Shown: positions 55,787 through 64,000, counted from the first letter of the stretch. The stretch is DNA of 64,000 nucleotides from Streptomyces bottropensis ATCC 25435 (GCF_000383595.1 NZ_KB911581.1:4992496-5056495), one strand, 5' to 3'. The notes: a model not told the origin generated them from the letters alone. Numbers and translations are program-made.

Positions 55787-55952
55787 GGACATGTGCCGCA
55801 GTGGTGAGACCTGCGGGACGAGGAGCGTCCGTGGTCCCTCGTCAAGGGACGCGCGCCTGGTCCAAGGTGCAACCGGTAGGCATCTGGGATGTCACATCCC
55901 TGTGGTGCCAGAAATTCCGTCGATGCAATCCGCGCCAGATCTACCGCACTCC

Positions 55953-55986
55953 GCATTCTTTTTTGCATTCTATTCGCATTCTATTC
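55953..55986 (+). repeat. tandem GCATTCTATTC repeat upstream of the helicase
   Basis: Two exact copies of GCATTCTATTC (55965 and 55976) follow a degenerate copy GCATTCTTTTTT (55953). The patch is strikingly AT-rich for this genome and lies about 80-110 bp before the helicase start, so it is likely part of the promoter. Confidence 0.6.
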
Positions 55987-56028
55987 GGTCCGTGCTTGTG
56001 ATTCCCTGCGCTGCTTCTGCTGCGGGAG

Positions 56029-56055
56029 TTCCTTGATACGTGCCGTATCAAGGAA
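56029..56055 (+). promoter_or_regulatory. Shine-Dalgarno-sequestering hairpin of the helicase
   Basis: TTCCTTGATACG and CGTATCAAGGAA form a perfect 12-bp stem with a 3-nt loop (TGC). The right arm contains most of the ribosome site AAGGAAGG (56050-56057), 6 nt before the ATG at 56064. This would hide the ribosome site unless melted, or unless bound by a protein such as a cold-shock protein. Confidence 0.7.
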
Positions 56056-56063
56056 GGTTTTCG

Positions 56064-57581
56064 ATGAACCCCGCACGTACGAATTCCCGTTCTTCCCGCC
56101 GCAGCCGTGGCGACGGCACCGCTTTCGGCGCCGGCGCCGGCGCCGGTTCGAGGCGGGGCGGCCGTTTCGGATCGTCCACTCCGAGCCGTTCTGGGGGTCC
56201 GAGCCGTTCGGGCGGCCACGGCCGGCGGCCCGCAGCCGTCCAGGGTGAGTTCGCCCTGCCGGAGACGATCACTCCCGCACTCCCCGCGGTCGAAACCTTC
56301 GCCGCCCTCGACATGCCCAAGCAGCTGCTGGCGGCGCTGACCGCCCAAGGCGTGAGCGTCCCGTTCCCGATCCAAGGCGCGACCCTGCCCAACACTCTCG
56401 CGGGCCGCGACGCCCTGGGACGCGGGCGCACCGGCTCCGGCAAGACCCTCGCTTTCGGTTTGGCCTTGCTGGCCCGCACCGCCGGACAGCGAGCCGAGCC
56501 CCGCCAGCCGCTGGCCCTGGTCCTCGTGCCCACGCGTGAGCTGGCCCAGCAGGTGACCGACGCGCTCACCCCCTACGCCCGCTCGGTGCAGCTGCGTCTC
56601 GCCACGGTCGTGGGAGGAATGTCGATCGGCAGGCAGGCCAATGCGCTGCGCAGTGGAGCCGAGGTCGTCGTCGCGACGCCGGGCCGTCTCAAGGACCTCA
56701 TCGACCGCGGGGAATGCCGACTGAACCAGGTCGCGATCACCGTCCTGGACGAGGCGGACCAGATGGCCGACATGGGCTTCATGCCCCAGGTCACCGCGCT
56801 CCTGGACCAGGTCCGCCCCGAGGGCCAGCGCATGCTGTTCTCCGCCACCCTCGACCGTAACGTCGACCGCCTGGTTCGCCGCTATCTCGTCGACCCGGTC
56901 GTCCACTCCGTCGACCCGTCCGCGGGTGCGGTCAGCACGATGGAGCACCACGTGCTGCACGTCCACGGCGCGGACAAGCACTGGACGACGACGCAGATCG
57001 CGGCACGCGAAGGCCGGGTGATCATGTTCCTGGACACCAAGCACGCCGTCGACCGTCTGACGCAGGACCTGCTGAACAGCGGGGTGCGGGCTGCCGCCCT
57101 GCACGGCGGCAAGTCACAGCCGCAGCGCACCCGCACCCTGACCCAGTTCAAGACCGGGCACGTCACCGTGCTCGTGGCCACGAACGTCGCAGCCCGCGGC
57201 ATCCACGTCGACAACCTCGACCTCGTCGTCAACGTCGACCCGCCGACCGACCACAAGGACTACCTGCACCGCGGTGGCCGCACCGCGCGCGCCGGCGAGT
57301 CCGGCAGCGTCGTCACCCTGGTCACCCCCAACCAGCGCCGCGACATGACCCGCCTCATGACCGCCGCCGGCATCTCGCCCCAGACCACCCAGGTCCGCTC
57401 CGGCGAGGAGGCACTCAGTCGGATCACCGGCGCCCGGACACCCTCCGGCATCCCGGTGACGATCACCGCGCCGGTCGCCGAGCGGCGTCAGCGCAGCACG
57501 TCGTCCTCACGCGGCCGACGCAGCACCGCCTCGGCCGCCCGGCGCAGGACCCAGCAGTCCTCGTTCGACTCGGCGGCGTAA
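56064..57581 (+). CDS. DEAD-box RNA helicase
   Basis: 505 residues. Helicase motifs in order: FPIQGATLP (Q region), GRTGSGKTLAF (Walker A), PTRELAQQV, ATPGRLKDL, VLDEADQMADMGF (DEAD), LFSATLDRN (SAT), ATNVAARGIHVDNLD and HRGGRTARAG. The N-terminus (SSRRSRGDGTAFGAGAG) and C-terminus (SSSRGRRSTASAARRRT) are Arg/Ser/Gly-rich, useful for RNA contact. It is next to cspA and a hairpin hides its ribosome site, so cold-linked control is plausible. The ATG at 56064 is preferred over an upstream in-frame start that overlaps the hairpin. CBS and conserved small genes follow closely. Confidence 0.95.
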   Translation: MNPARTNSRSSRRSRGDGTAFGAGAGAGSRRGGRFGSSTPSRSGGPSRSGGHGRRPAAVQGEFALPETITPALPAVETFAALDMPKQLLAALTAQGVSVPFPIQGATLPNTLAGRDALGRGRTGSGKTLAFGLALLARTAGQRAEPRQPLALVLVPTRELAQQVTDALTPYARSVQLRLATVVGGMSIGRQANALRSGAEVVVATPGRLKDLIDRGECRLNQVAITVLDEADQMADMGFMPQVTALLDQVRPEGQRMLFSATLDRNVDRLVRRYLVDPVVHSVDPSAGAVSTMEHHVLHVHGADKHWTTTQIAAREGRVIMFLDTKHAVDRLTQDLLNSGVRAAALHGGKSQPQRTRTLTQFKTGHVTVLVATNVAARGIHVDNLDLVVNVDPPTDHKDYLHRGGRTARAGESGSVVTLVTPNQRRDMTRLMTAAGISPQTTQVRSGEEALSRITGARTPSGIPVTITAPVAERRQRSTSSSRGRRSTASAARRRTQQSSFDSAA

Positions 57582-57631
57582 CGGCTTCGTTCGGTTCAGG
57601 AAAACCGGCCCACCTCTGTAGGAGGCACGTT

Positions 57632-58039
57632 TTGACGATGGTTCAGATGCAGCTTCGTTCGACGGGCGCCGCCGACCCCGTGCTCCGGACGGTGGCAGAC
57701 GCCATGGAAACCGCCGGACCGCAGGCCTGCGACGACATGACCGTCGAGGTGGCCCTGTCCGTCATGGCGAGCGTCCGCTCTGGGCACCTGCTCGTCTGCG
57801 ACGACGACGGCGTGTGCACCGGACTCGTCACCCGGGCCCAGCTCACCGCGGTCCGCGACAGCTCCGTGTACCCGGACCGGGTCCAGCTGCGGGACATCCT
57901 CGTCGACCCGGGGCCCTTCGCCTCCCTCGTGACCACGATGGCCGAGGCCGAGCACGCGATGCGCTACCGTCGCCTCGATGCCCTGCCCGTGGTCGACGAA
58001 CACGGCAACGCCCTGGGCGTCCTTGCCCTGGCCCGCTGA
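57632..58039 (+). CDS. CBS-domain protein
   Basis: 135 residues with a pair of CBS motifs: MTVEVALSVMASVRSGHLLV then GVCTGLVTRAQL, and AMRYRRLDALPVVDEHGNAL. Such pairs bind adenine nucleotides and modulate partner proteins. The TTG at 57632 has GGAGG 6 nt upstream and is favoured; the ATG at 57638 is possible. It lies 50 bp after the helicase and probably is in the same operon, as in other Streptomyces. Confidence 0.85.
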   Translation: MTMVQMQLRSTGAADPVLRTVADAMETAGPQACDDMTVEVALSVMASVRSGHLLVCDDDGVCTGLVTRAQLTAVRDSSVYPDRVQLRDILVDPGPFASLVTTMAEAEHAMRYRRLDALPVVDEHGNALGVLALAR

Positions 58040-58091
58040 CCGCCTCGACCGCGGCAAAACCATTCCCTCGTTCTTCTCCCTGTGAGGCATC

Positions 58092-58403
58092 ATGCGCTTT
58101 GTCATCGCCCGCTTCCCCTTCGACCTCACCAAGAGCGGCGTCCTGGAATCGATGAAGGGCGTCAAGCCCGAGGAAGTCATCGGGGCGTCCGTGACCATCG
58201 GTCGTCGTACCTATCCCGTCAAGCAGGTCGGGCAGGTCATCACCCGCCAGGACCGCCGCGACTTCAGCGCCGACGAGGTCCTGCGGGCCATGACCCAGCT
58301 CGGCTTCACCTGCCGCGACCTCTCCCGAGCCGCCGCACCCGCGCGCATTCTCAGTCCGCTGCAACAAGCCTCCGCCATGCTCGGGGCCCCCGCAGCGGTC
58401 TGA
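58092..58403 (+). CDS. conserved small protein of the cspA-helicase neighbourhood
   Basis: 103 residues, soluble. It begins RFVIARFPFDLTKSGVLESM and contains TIGRRTYPVKQVGQVITRQD; I do not recognise a named domain. It has no signal or membrane segment. It lies 52 bp after the CBS gene and likely belongs to the helicase operon. Strong terminator 118 nt after its stop (58522-58552). Confidence 0.75.
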   Translation: MRFVIARFPFDLTKSGVLESMKGVKPEEVIGASVTIGRRTYPVKQVGQVITRQDRRDFSADEVLRAMTQLGFTCRDLSRAAAPARILSPLQQASAMLGAPAAV

Positions 58404-58521
58404 CCGACGGGCAGGCGTGAGCCGCCACAGAAGATCGGCGTCATCAACGCCTTCTGCCGTAACCAGCCACACAACAAGTGCCACGCATCGATGAACCGGT
58501 GATCGATTCCGAAGACCGGGA

Positions 58522-58552
58522 AGCAGCAGGCGGCCGCCAGCCGCCTGCTGCT
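58522..58552 (+). terminator. terminator of the helicase operon
   Basis: AGCAGCAGGCGGC and GCCGCCTGCTGCT form a perfect 13-bp stem with a 5-nt loop. It could serve both the plus-strand helicase operon and the minus-strand response-regulator operon. The rest of 58404-58720 contains the palindrome at 58677 and no supported gene. Confidence 0.75.
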
Positions 58553-58676
58553 GTACTGCGTCGACGCGCCCCTCGCTGAGTCAGCGGCTGAGCGGCCTTC
58601 GAGCGCCGCCCTTCGTGATGCTGCAAGCACACCAGCGCCGAGCTCTCCGATCACTGCCGCGCACACCCCAACCCCG

Positions 58677-58694
58677 GGTACAGCAGGCTGTACC
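58677..58694. promoter_or_regulatory. two-component operator, distal copy
   Basis: GGTACAGCAGGCTGTACC, 8-bp perfect arms around AG. It is identical to the copy at 60848 and lies just beyond the stop of the response regulator gene, 27 bp away. Such a position for a promoter-type palindrome is unusual. Confidence 0.6.
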
Positions 58695-58720
58695 AGCCCG
58701 TGCCGCCCCCGTGCCCCGTA

Positions 58721-59380
58721 CTACCCCCGTCGCCTCGCGTCCTGCAGGTAGTGCAGGACCGCCGCCACCCGGCGGTCCACCTGGTCGGCCGGGGACAGGT
58801 CGAGCTTGGCGAAGATACTGCGGATGTGCTTGTGGACCGCGCCGTCCGTGACCACGAGGCGCCCCGCGATCGCGCTGTTGCCGAGACCCTCGGCCATCAG
58901 GGCGAGGACGTCCCGCTCGCGCGGGCTGAGCCGTTCCAGCCGGGTGTCCTGGCGGGAGCGGGTGAACAGCTGGGCGACGACTTCGGGGTCGATGGCGGTA
59001 CCGCCGGACGCCACCCGGTGCAGTGCGTCGAGGAACTCCTCGACCCGGCCGACGCGTTCCTTGAGCAGATAGCCCAGTCCCTCCACCCCGCCGGTGAGCA
59101 GGTCGGTGGCGAAGCTCTGCTCGACGTAGGCGGACAGGACGAGCACGGCGAGGTCGGGGCGGCGGCGCCGGGCCTGAACCGCCGCGCGGATGCCCTCGTC
59201 GGTGTGCGTCGGCGGCATCCGTACGTCGAGGATCGCGACGTCGGGTTTGTGCTCCTCGATGGCGTCCAGGGCCTCTTCGGCCGTCCCGGTCTTCGCCACC
59301 ACGTCGTGGCCCTCGGCACCCAGCAGCAGGGCGAGACCCTCGCGCAGCAACGGGTCGTCCTCGGCCATCACTATGCGCAT
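58721..59380 (-). CDS. NarL/LuxR-family response regulator
   Basis: 219 residues from the ATG at 59380. The receiver domain has MRIVMAEDDPLLREGLALLL with the acidic pocket, phosphoacceptor Asp in VAILDVRMPP and conserved Lys in YLLKERV. The C-terminal LuxR helix-turn-helix is LSPRERDVLALMAEGLGNSA and VTDGAVHKHIRSIFAKLDL. An alternative ATG at 59449 overlaps the kinase stop by 4 nt but would add 23 poorly conserved residues and has no ribosome site. It probably binds the palindrome found at both ends of this locus. Confidence 0.92.
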   Translation of the reverse strand: MRIVMAEDDPLLREGLALLLGAEGHDVVAKTGTAEEALDAIEEHKPDVAILDVRMPPTHTDEGIRAAVQARRRRPDLAVLVLSAYVEQSFATDLLTGGVEGLGYLLKERVGRVEEFLDALHRVASGGTAIDPEVVAQLFTRSRQDTRLERLSPRERDVLALMAEGLGNSAIAGRLVVTDGAVHKHIRSIFAKLDLSPADQVDRRVAAVLHYLQDARRRG

Positions 59381-59445
59381 GTCGGTAACCAACTCATCTG
59401 TCGTGCAAGGCGGTTCGGTGGACCGGCCCCGCGGCTTTGGGAACG

Positions 59446-60789
59446 TCATGTGCTGCAGGGCAGGTCCACGTCGAGTACCGTCGGCCCACCCGCCGGGCTG
59501 GTCACGCGGAGCGTACCGTCATGGGCCGCCACCCTGCGGCGGATGCCGGTCAGCCCGGAGCCGCCCTCCTCGTCGGCGCCGCCCCGCCCGTCGTCCTCGA
59601 TCCGCAGGTGCAGCCGCCCGCCCCGCGCCCGCACGGTGACCGCCGCCGCGTTCGCCCCGCTGTGCTTGGCGATGTTCGACAGCGCCTCCGCGACCACGAA
59701 GTACGCCATGGCCTCCACGGACGCCGCACACCGCTGCGGTGCTTCCACATCCGTCCGGCACGGCACCGCGCACTCGGCTGCCAGGCCCGACAGCGCCCCC
59801 GCCAGCCCCCGGTCGGACAGCACCGGCGGGAGGATCGAGCGGGAGACCGCGCGCAGTTCGGCCAGCGCCTGCTCGGCGGCGCTCTGGGCGCGTTCGAGGA
59901 GTTCGTCGGCGCGCTCGGGATCCCGGGCGGCCATCCGCCGGGCGGCGCCCAGCAGGACCGTCACCGTGACGATCCGGTTCTGCGTCCCGTCGTGCAACGA
60001 CCGCTCGATGCGCCGCAGTTCGCTGGCGTGGGCGTCGAGCGCGGCGGCCCGGGTCGCGGTCAGCTCGGCCACCCGCAGGGACAGGTCGGTGTCCGGTCCG
60101 GCCCTCAGCAGCGTCCGTGCGGGGCGGGCCTGGAGGCGGGCCATACCGGGCGTCAGACCCAGGATGACGGCGATCCAGCCGACGCCGACCAGGCTCACCG
60201 CCAGCGCCTGTGTCCAGGTGTGCGCCACGCCGAAGCCGAAGGACGTGCTGCTGGTGTCCGGTGGCATGAACGGCCACACCAGCGGGTAGAGGGTGTCCCG
60301 GAACGCGGCCAGCGGCAGCCACACCCCGAGCAGGCCCAGCAGGAACCCGAGGCTGGCGTGGCGCAGTGCCCAGCGCAGCTCGCGCCGGGTGGTGGGGTCG
60401 GCGAGGGCGGCCCGCGGCGCGGTCGGCGGCGGGGCGGGGGCGACGATCTCGGGCCCCCAGCGGGCCAGCCGCTCCCGTTCCCGGTCGGCCAGGGCGTGCA
60501 GGGCCCGGACGGCGGTCGGCATCAGTAGCAGTCCCACCCCGGCCGGCGCGGTCACCGCGGCGACGGCCGCCAGCACCAGCACGCCCAGCGCCATCGCCGC
60601 CGTCCTGAGCCCGCCGACGAGCTGCCCGAGCGCGGCACCGGAGGTACGCAGGGCCTGGACGGCGATCTCACGTCGACGCTCGGCGGTGGGGCCGGCGTCA
60701 GCGGTGCCGGTGGGGTCCGCAGCGCCGGTGGGGTTCGCGGTGCCGGTGAGGTCCGCGTCCGCGGTGCCGGTGGGGTCGGCCGTCGTCAT
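59446..60789 (-). CDS. sensor histidine kinase (HisKA_3 type)
   Basis: 447 residues. A repeat-rich N-terminal segment (DPTGTADADLTGTANPTG) is followed by two membrane pairs: about 65-105 and 145-230. The dimerisation/phosphoacceptor helix has His in IERSLHDGTQNRIV; the ATPase has the N box EALSNIAKHSGANAAAV and IEDDGRGGADEEGGSGL. Its cytoplasmic catalytic part would phosphorylate the adjacent response regulator. The ATG at 60789 follows GGAG. It is divergent from the ABC transporter, with an operator at 60848 between them. Confidence 0.92.
   Translation of the reverse strand: MTTADPTGTADADLTGTANPTGAADPTGTADAGPTAERRREIAVQALRTSGAALGQLVGGLRTAAMALGVLVLAAVAAVTAPAGVGLLLMPTAVRALHALADRERERLARWGPEIVAPAPPPTAPRAALADPTTRRELRWALRHASLGFLLGLLGVWLPLAAFRDTLYPLVWPFMPPDTSSTSFGFGVAHTWTQALAVSLVGVGWIAVILGLTPGMARLQARPARTLLRAGPDTDLSLRVAELTATRAAALDAHASELRRIERSLHDGTQNRIVTVTVLLGAARRMAARDPERADELLERAQSAAEQALAELRAVSRSILPPVLSDRGLAGALSGLAAECAVPCRTDVEAPQRCAASVEAMAYFVVAEALSNIAKHSGANAAAVTVRARGGRLHLRIEDDGRGGADEEGGSGLTGIRRRVAAHDGTLRVTSPAGGPTVLDVDLPCST
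60690..60777 (-). repeat. 18-bp tandem repeat in the kinase gene
   Basis: About four and a half copies of an 18-bp unit coding for DPTGTA variants (DPTGTA, DLTGTA, NPTGAA, DPTGTA) make up the N-terminal 30 residues of the kinase. Copy number may vary between strains. Confidence 0.6.
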
Positions 60790-60847
60790 GCTCACTCCGC
60801 TCCTGATGTGTGCCAACGACCCTACGGCGAAGCCCACTTCGCCGTGA

Positions 60848-60865
60848 GGTACAGCAGGCTGTACC
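60848..60865. promoter_or_regulatory. two-component operator, promoter copy
   Basis: GGTACAGCAGGCTGTACC, a perfect 8-bp inverted repeat, sits 58 bp before the kinase start and 115 bp before the small membrane protein start. It is identical to the copy at 58677 including the following A. LuxR-type regulators bind palindromes of about this length. Confidence 0.7.
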
Positions 60866-60979
60866 ACCGATCCGGCGGCTGGTGGGATCGGCCGAGGGGG
60901 TCGCGGTCCGTAGCGTCGCAGACGTCAGCCGGGACGCCGGCCGAGACATCAGCCCAAGTCCCCGCCGAAGGAGCCCGCG

Positions 60980-61225
60980 ATGGCGACCACCGACCCCTAC
61001 CGACTGAGCGTCCACGACGCGCACCACGACGCCCCCGCCCCGGCCGTCACCCGCGGCGAGGTCACCCGCGTCCTGCTCTGGCTGGCCCTGGTGATCAGCG
61101 CGGTCACCAACATGGTCGCCTCCTACGCCGCCGTCGGTGTCGCCGTGAACCTCGCCAGCGGCGCGGTCACCGCCCTCGCCGCCACCGCCCTTCTCGTACG
61201 CCGTCTGAAGGGCGGCCGCCGGTGA
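60980..61225 (+). CDS. small membrane protein of the ABC operon
   Basis: 81 residues. An unstructured His/Ala/Pro-rich N-terminus of about 28 residues precedes a hydrophobic region VLLWLALVISAVTNMVASYA and a second segment VNLASGAVTALAATALLV. AAGGAG precedes the ATG. Its stop overlaps the start of the ATPase by 4 nt (GTGA), so it is coupled with the transporter. No known family; it may stabilise the permease. Confidence 0.75.
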   Translation: MATTDPYRLSVHDAHHDAPAPAVTRGEVTRVLLWLALVISAVTNMVASYAAVGVAVNLASGAVTALAATALLVRRLKGGRR

Positions 61226-61983
61226 ACCTCGCGACGAGTGCCGTACGGGCCACCGCGCCAGCACCCGCCCCCGCCATCGCGCTGGAGCGCCTGACCAAGA
61301 CCTACCCGGGCGAGGTGAAGGCCCTCGACGAGGTGTCTCTGACGGTCCGGCCCGGCACCTTCCTGGCCGTGATGGGCCCCTCGGGCTCCGGCAAGAGCAC
61401 CCTGATGCACTGCGCGGCCGGGCTGGACTCGCCGACCTCGGGCAGTGTCCGCATCGACGGCCACGAGATCGCCGGTTTGAGCGAGACCCGCCGTACCGAA
61501 CTGCGGCGCGAGCGCGTCGGGTTCGTGTTCCAGGCCTACAACCTGATCCCGTCCCTCACCATCGAGGACAACATCACGCTGCCGCTGCGGCTGGCCGGCC
61601 GAGCCCCGGACCGGGAGTGGATCGCGGCGCTGGTGGAGCGCGTCGGCCTGGCCGGTCGGCTCGGTCGACGCCCCGCCGAACTCTCCGGCGGACAGCAGCA
61701 ACGCGCCGCTGTGGTGAGGGCGTTGGCGGCCCGCCCGGCCGTCGTGTTCGCCGACGAGCCGACCGGAGCGCTGGATCTGCGCAGCGCGCACGAGGTGCTG
61801 GAGCTGCTGCGCGCCCTGGTCGACGAACTGGGCCAGACGGTGGTGATGGTGACCCACGACCCGGCCGCCGCGGCCCGCGCCCACAAGGCACTGGTGATGG
61901 CCGACGGCCGGGTCGTCGAAGCCCTCGACCACCCCACCGCGCCCCAACTGGCCGAGCGGCTCGTCGCGTTGGGAGAGCACTGA
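61222..61983 (+). CDS. ABC transporter ATPase (MacB/LolD type)
   Basis: 253 residues. Walker A GPSGSGKSTLMH, Q-loop VFQAYNLIPSLT, signature LSGGQQQRAAVVRAL, Walker B VVFADEPTGALDL and switch VTHDPAAAA are intact. This is the class paired with FtsX-like permeases involved in antimicrobial-peptide or lipid extrusion. GTG start at 61222 overlaps the preceding stop. The permease starts 4 nt after its stop. The adjacent two-component system likely controls it, as in BceRS/AB-like loci; the link is inference. Confidence 0.93.
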   Translation: MNLATSAVRATAPAPAPAIALERLTKTYPGEVKALDEVSLTVRPGTFLAVMGPSGSGKSTLMHCAAGLDSPTSGSVRIDGHEIAGLSETRRTELRRERVGFVFQAYNLIPSLTIEDNITLPLRLAGRAPDREWIAALVERVGLAGRLGRRPAELSGGQQQRAAVVRALAARPAVVFADEPTGALDLRSAHEVLELLRALVDELGQTVVMVTHDPAAAARAHKALVMADGRVVEALDHPTAPQLAERLVALGEH

Positions 61984-61986
61984 CCG

Positions 61987-64000
61987 ATGTCCGAGCACTT
62001 CCGCACCCCTTCCCGCCTCCCCCTCTTCCCGATCGCCCTGCGTATGGCAGCGCACCGGATCTCCGCGCTGCTCGCCGTGGTGTGCGCGGTACTCGGCGGG
62101 GCCGCCCTGATCACCGGCACCGGTGTGCTGGCCGAGTCCGGGCTGCGCTCACAGCTGCCGCCCGGCCGCCTCGGCGGGGCGGACATCGTCGTCGCGGCCG
62201 ACCAGGAGTATCACCCGGACGGCGACCTGCCGCTCGCCCTGCCCGAGCGCGCCCGCATCCCGTCGTCCCTGACCGACCGGCTCTCCAGCCTGCCCGGGGT
62301 GACGGCCGTGGTCGGCGACCTCGGCTTCCCGGCCGCGCTGGTCGACACCGGGGGAGGGGTCGTAGCGACCGCCGACGACCCTGCGGCGGCCGGACACGGC
62401 TGGTCCTCCACCCAACTGCTGGCCCGCCCGCGTGTCGCCGGCCGCGCGCCGGCCGGCGCGGACGAGATCGCCGTCCCCGCCGTGACCGGTCTGCGCACCG
62501 GGGACCGGGTGCAGGTCGTGGCGGGCGGCCGTCCCGCTGTGCGCTATCGCGTCGCCGCGGTGGTCGACGCACCGGGCGCGGGCGTGTACTTCGCCGACGC
62601 CACGGCCCTACGCCTCGCCGGCCGCGACGACGCCCGCCGCTACGACCTGATCGGCCTGCGCACCGCGCCCGGAACCGGCGAGCGGGTCGCCGACGCGGTG
62701 CGCGACCGGCTGGCCGGTACCGGGCTGACCGTCCGCACCGGCGCGGACATCGGCGAGAGCGTGGCTCCGGGCGTCGGCACGGCCCGCTCGCTGCTGATCC
62801 TGCTCGCCGGTTCGCTCGGCGGGATCGTGCTGCTGATCACCGGGTTCGTCACGGCGGGCGCGTTGGGTGTGTCGATCGCCGGGCAGCGCCGCGACCTGGC
62901 GCTGATGCGGGCGGTCGGGGCGACCCCGCGGCAGATCCGCCGGCTGGCCGCGGCGCAGTCCTCCGTGGTGGCGGCCGTGGCCCTGGCCCCCGGAGTGGCC
63001 CTCGGCTACCTCCTGGCGGGCCGCTTCCATGACATGCTCGCCGACCGAGGCGTCCTGCCCCCCGAACTCCCGCTGACCGTCGGCCCGTTGCCCGCCGCCG
63101 CCACCGTCCTCCTGCTCGTGCTGACCGTGCAGATCTCCGCCCGGGGCGCGGCCTGGCGCACCTCCCGAATGCCCGCGACGGAGGCCGTCGCGGAGTCCCG
63201 CAGCGAACCGCGCGAACCGTCGAAGGGCCGTACCCTCACCGGGGCTGTGCTGATCGCCGCCGCGTGCGCGCTGTCCGTCACCCCGCTGCTGACCCGCACG
63301 GTGGTCGGCGCGTCGGCCACCTCCATCGCCGGGATCGTCGCCGCGATCGGCCTGTCCTTGTGTGGCCCGGCCCTGGTCCGCACGGTCGGGGTGGCCGCCG
63401 TGCGTCGGCTGCGGCCCACGGCGCCCGCGCCGACCTGGCTCGCCCTCGCCAACGTACGGGCGTACGCGCTGCGGGTCGCCGCAGTGGTCAGCCCGCTGGC
63501 GATGGCGGTCGTGTTCGTCCTGACCTACGCCTTCGCGCAGACCACCGTCCTCGCGGCGACCGCGCAGGACACCGGCACCGGCACGCTTGCCCAGTACCGG
63601 CTGAGCGCACCGGCCCTCGGCGGCCTGCCGGCCGGCACGCGTGACGCCGTTCGCAAGCTGTCCGGAGTGCGGTCCGCCGCACCCGTCGGCTCGACGACCG
63701 TCGTCTGGCCGTACGAGCTGTTCGGCGAACCCGATGTGGAGTCGGTAACGGCGCTGATCGCCACGCCGGACGTGGCCGGGGTCCTCGACCCGGGGGTGCG
63801 GGAGGGAGGGCTGGCCGGCCTGACCGGCGCCACGGTCGCGGTGAGCAGCGAGGTCGCCGGTTCGCGGGGCGCCGGACTCGGCCGGCGGATCCGGCTGGTC
63901 CTCGGCGACGGCACACGTACCGAGGCGCGGGTGGCGGCCGTGTACGACCGGGGCCTCGGCTTCGGCTCACTGATCATCTCCGGGGACCTCATGGCCGGTC
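61987..64000 (+). CDS. FtsX-like ABC permease, cut at the right edge
   Basis: 671 codons are visible from the ATG at 61987 with no stop. Hydrophobic segments occur near 23-45, about 265-290, 310-340 and 355-380, then 415-440 and 490-520, separated by large outside domains. The FtsX core IAGQRRDLALMRAVGATPRQ is typical. The layout (signal-like first helix, outside domain, three helices, then a duplicated half) matches two-domain permeases of about 800-850 residues. It forms the transporter with the ATPase directly upstream. Confidence 0.92.
   Translation, partial: MSEHFRTPSRLPLFPIALRMAAHRISALLAVVCAVLGGAALITGTGVLAESGLRSQLPPGRLGGADIVVAADQEYHPDGDLPLALPERARIPSSLTDRLSSLPGVTAVVGDLGFPAALVDTGGGVVATADDPAAAGHGWSSTQLLARPRVAGRAPAGADEIAVPAVTGLRTGDRVQVVAGGRPAVRYRVAAVVDAPGAGVYFADATALRLAGRDDARRYDLIGLRTAPGTGERVADAVRDRLAGTGLTVRTGADIGESVAPGVGTARSLLILLAGSLGGIVLLITGFVTAGALGVSIAGQRRDLALMRAVGATPRQIRRLAAAQSSVVAAVALAPGVALGYLLAGRFHDMLADRGVLPPELPLTVGPLPAAATVLLLVLTVQISARGAAWRTSRMPATEAVAESRSEPREPSKGRTLTGAVLIAAACALSVTPLLTRTVVGASATSIAGIVAAIGLSLCGPALVRTVGVAAVRRLRPTAPAPTWLALANVRAYALRVAAVVSPLAMAVVFVLTYAFAQTTVLAATAQDTGTGTLAQYRLSAPALGGLPAGTRDAVRKLSGVRSAAPVGSTTVVWPYELFGEPDVESVTALIATPDVAGVLDPGVREGGLAGLTGATVAVSSEVAGSRGAGLGRRIRLVLGDGTRTEARVAAVYDRGLGFGSLIISGDLMAG

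Noticed and set aside
61123..62055. Antisense frame across the ABC ATPase
   Set aside because: Shadow of the ATPase, which has all five conserved motifs on the plus strand.
1..64000. tRNA, rRNA, CRISPR arrays, complete insertion sequences
   Set aside because: No cloverleaf-like sequence, regular spaced repeats or intact transposase were found by reading.

Overview
The window is high-GC actinobacterial DNA, almost certainly Streptomyces. Supporting signs are GTG/TTG starts, 4-nt stop/start overlaps, a FemX-type peptidoglycan aminoacyltransferase, a PAS/GAF/PP2C phosphatase, an nSTAND-WD40 protein, and a cold-shock/DEAD-box helicase/CBS neighbourhood. Many short degraded gene remnants and several secreted toxin-like proteins suggest an accessory, chromosome-arm-like setting; that is inference.

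Left part (1-33 kb): a cut-off hypothetical gene; femX; a tightly overlapping minus-strand operon of a membrane protein, a PrsW-like intramembrane protease and an exported protein with a C-terminal DNA/RNA non-specific endonuclease domain; one very large polyketide synthase gene (acyl-AMP ligase, ACP, KS, AT, DH, KR, ACP, TE) with no companion biosynthetic genes; a PAS-PAS-GAF-PP2C phosphatase; a protein resembling actinobacterial contractile-injection-system cargo; a small Cys-rich protein; an HxlR regulator divergent from a quinone oxidoreductase; a 1239-residue HTH-nSTAND-WD40 protein; a probable exported ribosome-inactivating protein; a Tat-exported beta-propeller protein; a divergent SDR/MerR pair with a clear operator; and a zinc amidase without signal peptide.

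Middle (33-50 kb): an aldonate (gluconate/idonate-type) catabolic island. It has D-2-hydroxyacid dehydrogenases, an idonate 5-dehydrogenase-like MDR, a gluconate 5-dehydrogenase-like SDR, two beta-hydroxyacid dehydrogenases, an FGGY kinase, a short decarboxylating 6-phosphogluconate dehydrogenase, a cyclase-family hydrolase, an IclR regulator, a sugar ABC importer (ATPase, permease, lipoprotein) and a transaldolase. The transketolase before the transaldolase is an internally deleted relic. One inverted-repeat operator, CAACATGCTG-N9-CAGCATGTTG, or variants of it, precedes each promoter region and probably binds the IclR protein.

Right part (50-64 kb): a lipoprotein, a small membrane protein, a repeat-bearing gene-poor stretch, a MerR-like DNA-binding protein behind a strong hairpin, cspA, a DEAD-box helicase whose Shine-Dalgarno sequence lies inside a perfect hairpin, a CBS protein and a conserved small protein. 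Last comes a two-component system with an FtsX-type ABC transporter. An identical palindrome, GGTACAGCAGGCTGTACC, lies on both sides of the two-component genes. The last permease runs off the right edge.
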